A DNA stretch of 64,000 nt. It comes from Caballeronia arvi. Lineage in GTDB: Bacteria > Pseudomonadota > Gammaproteobacteria > Burkholderiales > Burkholderiaceae. A program made the position numbers and the translations under genes. Every line of letters starts with the position of its first letter. The first letter of the stretch is position 1. Location: the NCBI RefSeq assembly GCF_001544695.2, contig NZ_FCOM02000001.1, forward strand, positions 558,001 through 622,000, in the 5' to 3' direction. Below the pieces are notes generated by a model. It searched no databases. It saw only the letters and a list, made by a program, of their open reading frames with translations, and had not been told where the DNA came from. Positions 9,254 to 16,098 of the stretch are shown in pieces.

Positions 9254-9601
9254 ATGATCCGTTTCTTCTACTTCGCCGTCGCGGCGCTGACGCTGGCCGT
9301 TTGCATCGAACAGACGCTGGCTCAGTCGCTCTCTCCGTCCTTCGGCGGCGACTCCGCTTCTTCGCATTTCAATGGCAGCGCGGCTGCCAATATCAAGAAC
9401 CCGCCTTCGCCGGCCGAGAGTCCGGTCCGTTGCCGGCTTCAGGGCGCGCAAGGCCCGCAGGGATTAGCGGGCACGACGCCGCAGCGCAGCGGTTCGATCG
9501 CGGTCTTGCCCGATGGCAGTTCACAGGTCACGCAACAGTCCGACGACAAGGGATCGCAGATGCCGATGCAATCCCAGCAGCTCGACTGCGCGCGCGACTG
9601 A
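9254..9601 (+). CDS. Small exported protein of unknown function
   Basis: A 115-residue protein starting at ATG 9254 with a clear signal peptide: a basic Arg at position 3, a hydrophobic core (FFYFAVAALTLAV) and an LA/QS-type cleavage region near residue 24. The mature part is short, polar and rich in Ser, Gly, Pro and Gln, with two Cys (RCRLQG and LDCARD) that could form a disulfide in the periplasm. A TTG start three codons earlier is possible; neither start has a strong ribosome site. It lies 114 bases after the CoA-ligase operon and is followed by a strong bidirectional terminator. I do not recognise the family, and a link to the metabolic island is only positional. Confidence 0.6.
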   Translation: MIRFFYFAVAALTLAVCIEQTLAQSLSPSFGGDSASSHFNGSAAANIKNPPSPAESPVRCRLQGAQGPQGLAGTTPQRSGSIAVLPDGSSQVTQQSDDKGSQMPMQSQQLDCARD

Positions 9602-9619
9602 GGCCATGCTGCAAATAAG

Positions 9620-9652
9620 AAAGGCCGCGCGGCAAATACCGGCGCGGCCTTT
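9620..9652. terminator. Bidirectional terminator
   Basis: AAAGGCCGCGC (9620-9630) and GCGCGGCCTTT (9642-9652) form an 11-base stem whose ends supply short A/T tracts both ways. It separates the rightward small exported gene from the converging gntR gene. Confidence 0.75.
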
Positions 9653-9673
9653 CCTCTTCCCACCCGATAACAC

Positions 9674-10405
9674 TCAATCCAGAAAGTCGCAGTTCGCCTC
9701 GACGAACGCCGCCAGATCGAGCGAATGCTGCTTGACGAGCCGCTCGACCAGCTCCGTGTCGCGCTTCTCCAGCGCCTCGATGATCCGCATGTGATCGACG
9801 ATCGAGCGCGACGCCCGGTCGCTCTGCGAGATCGTCATCTTACGGATGGCGCGCACGTGCACGAAGATGTTCTTGATCGTGTCGAAGATGATTTCCGACT
9901 TCGCCAGCCGCACGATGGCGGAATGGAACGCGATATTCGCTTCCGAATACTCGTCGATATGCTCGGCGGGCGTCGTGTCCCGGAAATTGTCGAACATGTG
10001 GCGCAACTGGGCGATTTCCTCGTCCGATGCGCGCTGCGTCGCGAGCCGCGCCGCCATGCTCTCCAGCGCCGCCCACATATGGATCATCTCGACAATCTCG
10101 CGCTTGGTCTTGCGCAGGATATAGACGCCGCGGCGTGGAACCGTGCGCAGAAAACCTTCCTGCTCCAGCAGCGTCATGGCCTCGCGGATCGGCGTACGCG
10201 ACACGCCGAGCGCTTCGGTCAGTTCTTTCTCGTCGAGACGAATCTCCTCCCGCGAGCGGTAGATGTCCGCCTCGGCGATCGCCTGTCGCAGCTTTGCGTA
10301 CGCCTGGTCACGCAGCGAAACCGTTGCATTGATCGGTTCCAGCGACAGCGTGAGTCCCGACGTGCGAACTTCCGGCCGTTCTACGGATTGAGTATCAGAT
10401 GGCAT
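9674..10405 (-). CDS. GntR-family transcriptional regulator, FCD subfamily
   Basis: The 243-residue protein has an N-terminal winged helix-turn-helix (about 30-95; SLRDQAYAKLRQAI, then ELTEALGVSRTPIREAMTLLEQEGFL and RRGVYI) followed by an all-helical FCD ligand domain with the spaced His/Asp residues that bind a metal and an acid ligand (FHSAIVRLAKSE, DHMRIIEALEKRD, KQHSLDL). FCD regulators usually repress pathways for organic acids and are released by the acid. It sits between the CoA-ligase operon and the ketopantoate-reductase-like gene, and four copies of one motif lie in front of the island's transcription units, so it is the best candidate regulator. The start at 10405 lies inside the 3' end of the upstream small gene. 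Effector unknown. Confidence 0.88.
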   Translation of the reverse strand: MPSDTQSVERPEVRTSGLTLSLEPINATVSLRDQAYAKLRQAIAEADIYRSREEIRLDEKELTEALGVSRTPIREAMTLLEQEGFLRTVPRRGVYILRKTKREIVEMIHMWAALESMAARLATQRASDEEIAQLRHMFDNFRDTTPAEHIDEYSEANIAFHSAIVRLAKSEIIFDTIKNIFVHVRAIRKMTISQSDRASRSIVDHMRIIEALEKRDTELVERLVKQHSLDLAAFVEANCDFLD

Positions 10406-10616
10406 TGATGGCTTGATTTCCCAAGTGCGGACGGCGAGCGTCGACACGCTTGCCCGAACCGCCGTTCTGATCGTCCGCCGCGAGACCAGCGAAGCGACCG
10501 TGATTCTGTGCGCGCTGCAGCATGCTCTGCGGCACCGACGACGCAATCATAAACGTAACACCCACACCAACGGCAACCAGCGCGAATCCGACGACAACCA
10601 ACAGGGCGATGCTCAT
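10395..10616 (-). CDS. Small single-span membrane protein, possible gntR leader gene
   Basis: A 73-residue frame with one N-terminal transmembrane helix (SIALLVVVGFALVAVGVGV) and a polar, basic C-terminal tail (KRVDARRPHLGNQ). The ATG at 10616 has GGAG about 8 bases upstream. Its last 11 bases overlap the start of gntR in another frame, so the two would be co-transcribed and perhaps coupled. The gene sits directly behind the promoter at 10650-10678, 34 bases from its -10, which supports real transcription. It resembles no family I know; the tail could be non-conserved readthrough of a shorter protein. Possibly a membrane partner or a regulatory leader peptide. Moderate confidence. Confidence 0.5.
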   Translation of the reverse strand: MSIALLVVVGFALVAVGVGVTFMIASSVPQSMLQRAQNHGRFAGLAADDQNGGSGKRVDARRPHLGNQAINAI

Positions 10617-10649
10617 TTCAGGCTCCGGTTAAATCACTCAAGAGCCCTC

Positions 10650-10704
10650 ATTATATGTTGCATCGCAACAGCGCGCAACATATTTTGCATCTTGTATATC
10701 AGAA
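10650..10704 (-). promoter_or_regulatory. Promoter, inverted-repeat operator and motif C for the small protein-gntR unit
   Basis: On the minus strand: -35 TTGCGC (10673-10678), 17-base spacer, -10 TATAAT (10650-10655). The spacer contains TGTTGC-ATC-GCAACA (10656-10670), and a longer perfect inverted repeat ATATGTTGC (10653-10661) / GCAACATAT (10675-10683) brackets the core. Upstream lies the regulon motif TGATATACAAGAT in minus orientation (10689-10701). The 16 bases TTCTGATATACAAGAT here are identical to those at 11779-11794. Confidence 0.7.
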
Positions 10705-10730
10705 ACAACGCTGGTGCCTTTGTCTGCAGT

Positions 10731-11744
10731 TTAGGCGGCTTTTTGGGATTGCGGGAGCGGCAATGCCTTGGCCGTGCCCTGATTCACCCCTTCGCGCAGC
10801 TTGATCAATGCGAGAACCGCATCGAGCATCGGCGTCTCGACGTGCACGAGGCGGCCGATTTCCTGCACGACCGTCATCAGCGGATCGATTTCCATCGGGC
10901 GATTGGCCTCGCAGTCCATCAGCATCGAGGTCTTGTGTGCACCGACCGCGCCCGCGCCGTTGATGCGCCGCTCCACGTCGACACGGAAGTTCACTCCGAT
11001 CTTGTCGCCAATGGCTTTCGCCTCCAGCATCATCGCCTTGGAGAGCGCGCGCGTGCCCGGATCGCTCGTCAGGATGTCCAGCGTCGCGCCGGTCAGCGCG
11101 CTGATCGGGTTGAAGCACAGGTTGCCCCAGAGCTTGAGCCAGATTTCGTCGCGGATGTTGTCGCGCATCGGCGCTTCCATGTCGGCCTTCGCCATCATGT
11201 CGTGCAGTGCCTGAAGACGCGGCGTGATCTCACCGCTCGGCTCGCCGATCGGGAATTTCTTGCCGTAGTGATGCTCGATGACGCCCGGTTCCGCGATCTC
11301 GGCCGCGGGCAGCAGCACGCAGCCGATCGCGCGTTCCGGCCCAAACACGTCCCACTGACGGCCGCCCGGATCGACGCTCTGCAATTTGGTGTTCTCGAGC
11401 TCGCCGCCGTGCTTGTAGAAATACCAGTAAGGCAGGCCATTGACGGCGGTGACGATCGCCGTTTCCGGTCCGAGCAGCGGCGGAATCAGGTCGACGACGG
11501 CGGGAATCGAATGCGCTTTCAACGCGATGATCACGAAATCCTGCGGGCCGAGCTCGGCCGGATTATTGGTACAGCGGACCTTGACGGTGTGCTCCTCGCC
11601 ATCGATCCGCAGCTTGACGCCGTTCGCCTGCATCGCCGCGAGATGCGGCCCGCGCGCGACGAAACTGACGTCCGCACCGGCGCGCGCCAGTTGCGCACCC
11701 ATATAGCCGCCGATCGCGCCGGCGCCGTACACGCAGATTTTCAT
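10731..11744 (-). CDS. Ketopantoate reductase (PanE/ApbA) family dehydrogenase
   Basis: The 337-residue protein has the N-terminal NAD(P)-binding motif (VYGAGAIGGYMGAQLARAG), the HTVKVRCTN/IIALKAHSIP region, the family Lys in DEIWLKLWGNL, and the C-terminal helical domain with KTSMLMDCEANRPMEID, whose Ser and Glu bind the keto acid. The family reduces 2-keto acids such as ketopantoate in the cytoplasm. PanE proper is usually about 300 residues, and the position inside this island, behind operator D, argues for a catabolic keto- or semialdehyde substrate rather than vitamin B5 synthesis. AGGAGA lies upstream of the ATG at 11744. Transcribed on its own; gntR follows on the same strand after a promoter. 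Substrate inferred. Confidence 0.83.
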   Translation of the reverse strand: MKICVYGAGAIGGYMGAQLARAGADVSFVARGPHLAAMQANGVKLRIDGEEHTVKVRCTNNPAELGPQDFVIIALKAHSIPAVVDLIPPLLGPETAIVTAVNGLPYWYFYKHGGELENTKLQSVDPGGRQWDVFGPERAIGCVLLPAAEIAEPGVIEHHYGKKFPIGEPSGEITPRLQALHDMMAKADMEAPMRDNIRDEIWLKLWGNLCFNPISALTGATLDILTSDPGTRALSKAMMLEAKAIGDKIGVNFRVDVERRINGAGAVGAHKTSMLMDCEANRPMEIDPLMTVVQEIGRLVHVETPMLDAVLALIKLREGVNQGTAKALPLPQSQKAA

Positions 11745-11778
11745 GGTTCGTCTCCTGAGGGTTGTAGCTTGATAGCCT

Positions 11779-11814
11779 TCTGATATACAAGATACTACAT
11801 TCCGTATTGAGCAA
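11779..11814 (-). promoter_or_regulatory. Promoter and operator D for the ketopantoate-reductase-like gene
   Basis: Motif TGATATACAAGAT lies at 11781-11793. On the minus strand TTGCTC (11809-11814) precedes AATAC, 13 bases and TTGTATATCA, exactly the spacing of operator A (28 bases between motif start and -35 start in both). It ends 35 bases upstream of the gene start. Confidence 0.62.
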
Positions 11815-11905
11815 GAACAAGGCGAATCGTGCGCTCGCGGACGAGCGAAAACCCGCATGCGCAACGGCGCGCTGCGGGTTTACGAAGATGGGGAAAACGC
11901 GCCGG

Positions 11906-12844
11906 TCAGGCTTCGACGGCCTGACCCACGCCAAGAGTATGCGACGAGCGCGCGACGAAGTGTGACCAGAGGTTCGCCGCGCTCGCGCGCAATGCGCGGT
12001 TCTTGCGCCGCACGAGCATGATCGTGCGCGACACGTCGGGCGCGAGTGGGATGAAGCAGGTTTGCGCGCTGTCGCAGGCGGCGCGCGCGTGCATCGGCAA
12101 GATGCCGACGCCCAGGCCCGCTTCGGCCATGCGCGCGACTGCGGCCGGCTGCGTGAGCCGCTGGCGCACCGCGCCGGTTACGCCGTGCAACGCGAGCGCG
12201 GCTTCGATGGCGCCGAGGCTGCCGGTGTCGTCGTCGAGAAGTAGGAGCGGCGTGCCGCGCAACTGCTGCCAGTCGATGCACGATACCGCGCTCAACCGAT
12301 GCGACGCGCCGACGACCGCCGCGAGTCCATCGGCGAAAAGGGGCTCGGCGGCGAGTTCGTCGAGGTTCTCGGGCGCAATGACCACGCCCAATTCCGCCTC
12401 GCCCGAGCGCACGAGTTGCAGCACCGCGTTCTGCGGCCGGTCCATCACGACAACCGTGACGTCCGGCAGACACTCGCGGCACGATGCGAGCATCGCGGGC
12501 AGCACGCTCGCCGTCAGAACGCAACTGCTGGCGAGATTCACGACGCCCGGCTCGCCGCCCTCCTGCGCGCGCGGCCGCAGCGTCGCTTCCAGTTCTTCGA
12601 CCAGTGGCGCAATGCGCGCGAGCAGCTTGCGGCCGGTGTCGGTGAGCGCAACCTGGCGCGTGGTCCGATCGAAAAGCCGCAGCGCGATTTCATCTTCGAG
12701 TTCGCGGATGCTGCGGCTGACCGCCGATTGCGTGATGCCGAATTCGTCGCCCGCCCGCGTGAAGCTGCGATGCCGTGCGAGCGTGACGAACAGCCTCAAC
12801 TGATGCAGCGATACGCTGAGCGATGGAGGCTGTTCGCGCGTCAT
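11906..12844 (-). CDS. LysR-family transcriptional regulator
   Basis: A 312-residue LysR regulator: N-terminal helix-turn-helix at about 12-70 (LHQLRLFVTLARHRSFTRAG, then FGITQSAVSRSIRELEDEI and LFDRTTRQVALTDTG), followed by a substrate-binding domain of two Rossmann-like lobes (VNLASSCVLTASVLPAML onward). It lies 10 bases downstream of the OxlT-like transporter on the same strand, so it is probably co-transcribed with it, and 160 bases upstream of the ketopantoate-reductase-like gene. This makes it a second candidate regulator for the island, beside the GntR protein. Its ligand is not predictable; a small organic acid is usual for the family. Confidence 0.87.
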   Translation of the reverse strand: MTREQPPSLSVSLHQLRLFVTLARHRSFTRAGDEFGITQSAVSRSIRELEDEIALRLFDRTTRQVALTDTGRKLLARIAPLVEELEATLRPRAQEGGEPGVVNLASSCVLTASVLPAMLASCRECLPDVTVVVMDRPQNAVLQLVRSGEAELGVVIAPENLDELAAEPLFADGLAAVVGASHRLSAVSCIDWQQLRGTPLLLLDDDTGSLGAIEAALALHGVTGAVRQRLTQPAAVARMAEAGLGVGILPMHARAACDSAQTCFIPLAPDVSRTIMLVRRKNRALRASAANLWSHFVARSSHTLGVGQAVEA

Positions 12845-12854
12845 GCGTCGCGCC

Positions 12855-14201
12855 TTACTGGACCGTGTTGCGCGATGCGTCCCAACCCGTCTGGAACGAC
12901 GCGTTCACCGAGGACTCCGCCGATGTTTCCGCGACCGTGTTCTCGATCCAGCGCTTGCGCATCGGCGCGAGGACGAACTTCGCGCACAGGCCCGCCGCGA
13001 TCGACGTCACCGCCGCCGTGATGAACACCGCGTTCCACGAGCCGATCGACGCGAGCACCGAAGCGAGCGGCACCAGCATCGACGCCGTGCCCTTCGCCGT
13101 GTATAGCGTGCCGGCGTTGGCGGCGGCGTACTTGCTGCCGAAGGTATCGGCGCAGGTCGCGGGGAAGATCGAGAAGATTTCGCCCCAGCAGAGGAAGGTC
13201 ATCGCCGCGAACAGCATGAAGAGATACGGGTTATGTCCGAACTCCATCAGCCCGAGCAGCGCGATACCTTCGCCGAGAAAGATGATGAACATCGTGTTCT
13301 CGCGGCCGATCTTGTCGGAGATGAAGCCGCACAGCGGACGCGTGAAGCCGTTGCACAGATTGTCGATGGACAGCGTCATCGCCAGCAGCGGCAGCGTCAC
13401 GCCCAGCACGTTCACCGGCATCTTCGCGAAGCCGTATTCCTTCGCGATCGGCCCGAACTGCGCGGTCGCGATCACGCCGCCCGCCGCGACGAACACGAAC
13501 ATCAGATACAGCACCCAGAAGATCGGCGCTCGCACCATCTGTTTGGTCGTGTAGTCGACCTTCGTCGCGACGATACGCTTGGCCGGTACGATGTTCGCCG
13601 GCGGATTCGGGCGCACCAGCATCAGCGCGAGCAGGAAGATGCACACGCCCTGCAGGATGCCGAAGAACATGAACGCGTGCTCGTAGCCGGCGCTCTGAAT
13701 CATCCTCGAGATCGGAATCACGGTGACGGCCGCGCCCGCGCCGAAGCCCGCCGCGGTCAGTCCCGCCGCGAGACCGCGCTTGTCCGGGAACCACTTGAGC
13801 GCCGTGCCGACGCACGTGCCATACACGCAGCCCGCGCCGATGCCCGCAACCACCGCGCCGATGTAGAGATGGACGAGACTCGTCGCGTGCGCATCGATGA
13901 TCCAGCCGAGCGCCGCGCAAATCGAGCCGCCGATGACAACCGGCCGTGGGCCGAACTTGTCGACGAGCCAGCCCTCGACGGGCACGAGCCATGTTTCAGT
14001 GACGATGAAGATGGTGAAGGCCGTTTGAATCGCCGCCTGGCCCCAATGATGTTTCGCATCCATTGGAACCACGAACAGGGTCCATGCGTACTGCAGGTTG
14101 GCGACGAGGCCCATACATAGGATGCCGATCGTCAGTTGAAGCCATCTGTTGTGGTGACGCCCGTGCGATTGCCCGGACACAACCGTGTCTGCGCTTGCCA
14201 T
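12855..14201 (-). CDS. OxlT-like oxalate/formate antiporter (MFS, OFA family)
   Basis: This 448-residue, 12-helix major facilitator protein has the OFA-family start (GILCMGLVANLQYAWTLFV), the helix 2-3 loop DKFGPRPVVIGG, and GKW-like ALKWFPDKRGLAAGLTAAGFG. Two charged residues sit where OxlT carries its substrate-binding pair: Arg288 (NGFTRPLCGFISDKIGREN) and Lys370 (LYTAKGTAS); their separation of 82 nearly equals the 83 between OxlT R272 and K355. OxlT exchanges oxalate for formate across the inner membrane and so drives a proton-consuming decarboxylation cycle. That fits frc in this island. GGAG precedes the start. None of the four island operators lies in front of it. Exact substrates are inferred. 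Confidence 0.87.
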   Translation of the reverse strand: MASADTVVSGQSHGRHHNRWLQLTIGILCMGLVANLQYAWTLFVVPMDAKHHWGQAAIQTAFTIFIVTETWLVPVEGWLVDKFGPRPVVIGGSICAALGWIIDAHATSLVHLYIGAVVAGIGAGCVYGTCVGTALKWFPDKRGLAAGLTAAGFGAGAAVTVIPISRMIQSAGYEHAFMFFGILQGVCIFLLALMLVRPNPPANIVPAKRIVATKVDYTTKQMVRAPIFWVLYLMFVFVAAGGVIATAQFGPIAKEYGFAKMPVNVLGVTLPLLAMTLSIDNLCNGFTRPLCGFISDKIGRENTMFIIFLGEGIALLGLMEFGHNPYLFMLFAAMTFLCWGEIFSIFPATCADTFGSKYAAANAGTLYTAKGTASMLVPLASVLASIGSWNAVFITAAVTSIAAGLCAKFVLAPMRKRWIENTVAETSAESSVNASFQTGWDASRNTVQ

Positions 14202-14618
14202 GTCTGTCTCCGTTATGTGTCTCAGCGCTCGTTCGGCGCTTGATGTGCTGCGAGGAACCGGCGCATTGCGTCGGCGGCGAGCGGTCGGTCAGGGGAAGTG
14301 CTCGGTCCAGACGGCGTGGGCGTGAGGCCGCCGGTCGCGGGTATTGCGCAGGTCGCGCGTTCCGCGTAATTGGAGGTGGGCGATCGATTCGCACATCTGG
14401 CAAGCATCCGCGTCAGGCGATCGAAGAATCATTTCAAGCGATTCCCAATGAAGTCCGGATGGTTATGCGGCCTTTGCAGGCTTCGTGTGCTGCGGGGCGA
14501 TGCCGTCCGCCTTACAACTGGCGAGGACGTGAAAGCATCGTGGGGGAGAAAAACGATTAAGGAAAGTTAGAAAAAGTTATTGTATAAATTAGCTATCGTG
14601 AATGGATCAAGGATCGCC
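14202..14618. other. Intergenic region between divergent OFA transporter and LysR genes
   Basis: These 417 bases separate two divergent genes. The right third is AT-rich (14540-14600) and contains TTGTATAAATTAG near the LysR start, a possible -10 region. I see no copy of the TGATATACA motif, no convincing gene and no strong hairpin. It must contain the transporter promoter. Confidence 0.5.
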
Positions 14619-15566
14619 GTGCTGCGCAACGCCACCCTGCGTCAACTGAAGATCTTCGAGACCGTCGCCCGCCGGTTGAGCTTTTCCCGCGCCGCCGAAG
14701 AGCTCTACCTCACGCAACCTGCGGTCTCGACCCAGGTCAAGCAGTTGGAGGAGCATGCCGGTTTGCCCTTATTTGAGCAATTAGGAAAAAAAATCTATCT
14801 CACGCCCGCCGGGAACGAGATGCTCCATTACAGCCGCGCGATCCTCGAGCAGTTTCGCGAAGCCGACGACGCGATGGCACGGCTCAAGGGCATTTCAGGC
14901 GGGACGCTGAACGTCGCGGTGATCAGCGCGGGCGACTACTTCTTTCCAAGGCTGCTGGCCGCTTTCACCCAGCGTAATACCGACGTGCGCCTCAATCTCG
15001 CGGTGCACAATCGCGAAGAGTTGCTCCATCAGCTTTCCGACAATCTCACCGACCTCGCCGTGATGGTGCGTCCGCCGCGCGATATGGACACCGTCAACGT
15101 TTCTTTTGCGCCCCATCCGTACGTCATCGTGGCGCCGCCGGATCATCCGTTGGTCGGGCGCAGAAACGTACCGCTCGAAGCACTCGCCGACGAGCCGTTC
15201 ATCGTCCGTGAGCGCGGCTCGGACACCTGGAATTCGATGGAAGAAGGTTTCGCCGGTCGGCTCGGCAACCTCAATGTCGCGATGGAAATCACCAGCACCG
15301 AGACGATCAAGCAGGCCGTGATCGCGGGCATGGGTCTGAGCTTTCTTTCCGCGCATACGATCAGCATGGAACTGCAGGTGGGCAAGCTGTCGGTGCTGGA
15401 TATCGAGGGTTTTCCCGTGATGCTCAACTGGTTCGTCGTGCATCGGCATAACAAGCGCCTGCCGCCGGTCGCGCTCGCATTCAAGCAATTCCTTGTCGAG
15501 GAAGGCGCCGCGCAGATCGAAGCGATCACGCAGATCGTCGCGACGACGGGCAAGCCGAACGCATAA
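14619..15566 (+). CDS. LysR-family transcriptional regulator (CbbR-like)
   Basis: About 315 residues. The N-terminal helix-turn-helix (LRNATLRQLKIFETVARRLS, then ELYLTQPAVSTQVKQLEEH and PLFEQLGKKIYLTPAG) resembles CbbR-type LysR regulators, which sense a metabolite through the C-terminal effector domain (GTLNVAVISAGDYFFPRLL onward). I prefer the GTG at 14619 with AAGGA five bases upstream, giving the usual family start MLRNATLRQLK; a TTG at 14580 would add 13 residues. It is divergent from the OFA transporter and followed 97 bases later by a small protein. CbbR-type regulation of the transporter is plausible but unproven; no carbon-fixation genes are visible. Confidence 0.83.
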   Translation: MLRNATLRQLKIFETVARRLSFSRAAEELYLTQPAVSTQVKQLEEHAGLPLFEQLGKKIYLTPAGNEMLHYSRAILEQFREADDAMARLKGISGGTLNVAVISAGDYFFPRLLAAFTQRNTDVRLNLAVHNREELLHQLSDNLTDLAVMVRPPRDMDTVNVSFAPHPYVIVAPPDHPLVGRRNVPLEALADEPFIVRERGSDTWNSMEEGFAGRLGNLNVAMEITSTETIKQAVIAGMGLSFLSAHTISMELQVGKLSVLDIEGFPVMLNWFVVHRHNKRLPPVALAFKQFLVEEGAAQIEAITQIVATTGKPNA

Positions 15567-15663
15567 AGCTTTCTGAATAGATAAGCGAAAAAAGTTTAAC
15601 TGTCGTATATGGTTCGTGTTTTCTATCCTGCATTCAAGCCCCACGGCCATACAGGAGACGATC

Positions 15664-16002
15664 ATGACCCATGCAACGCACACCGATGACCGCGAAGTTC
15701 AGGCACAAGTCTGCGCGTTCAACACCGCTTTCGAAGAGCTCGACCTGATGTTCCGTTGGGATCCGCAAACGTATCGCTCGCTCGCGTCGGCGGACAGCGA
15801 TTACGGAAAAATCGCGCAATACATCGAGACGCAATGTCCGCATCTGTTGAAGGCGTATAGCGCCGAGTTTCTGTGTCAGGCGATCGTCGAACGCAAGAAT
15901 TCGACGATCGAAGCGTGCCGGCAAAACACTGTCCAATATGAAGACAGCACGCAGCGGGCGCGGCTTTGGCGAGCGCGCAATCAGGAAACGGCGCGCGTCT
16001 GA
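15664..16002 (+). CDS. Conserved hypothetical small protein
   Basis: A 112-residue soluble protein starting at ATG 15664 with AGGAGA 5 bases upstream. It has no signal peptide or membrane segment; composition is mixed and helical (AQVCAFNTAFEELDLMFRWD, then YIETQCPHLLKAYSAEFLC) with four Cys residues scattered along the chain. It lies 97 bases after the LysR gene and ends before a terminator shared with the converging aldehyde dehydrogenase. I cannot assign a family or function. The good ribosome site and position behind a regulator support a real gene. Confidence 0.7.
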   Translation: MTHATHTDDREVQAQVCAFNTAFEELDLMFRWDPQTYRSLASADSDYGKIAQYIETQCPHLLKAYSAEFLCQAIVERKNSTIEACRQNTVQYEDSTQRARLWRARNQETARV

Positions 16003-16022
16003 CGGATTTGGTCGTATCGATG

Positions 16023-16049
16023 GGGCGGTCCGGGAAATCCGGACCGCCC
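16023..16049. terminator. Terminator between convergent genes
   Basis: GGGCGGTCCG (16023-16032) and CGGACCGCCC (16040-16049) form a 10-base stem followed on the plus strand by TTTTGCG. It lies between the small protein gene and the converging aldehyde dehydrogenase. Confidence 0.75.
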
Positions 16050-16098
16050 TTTTGCGTTCCTGCGATTCGCCGCGGTTGCCCGCGGCGAAACCTGAGAC

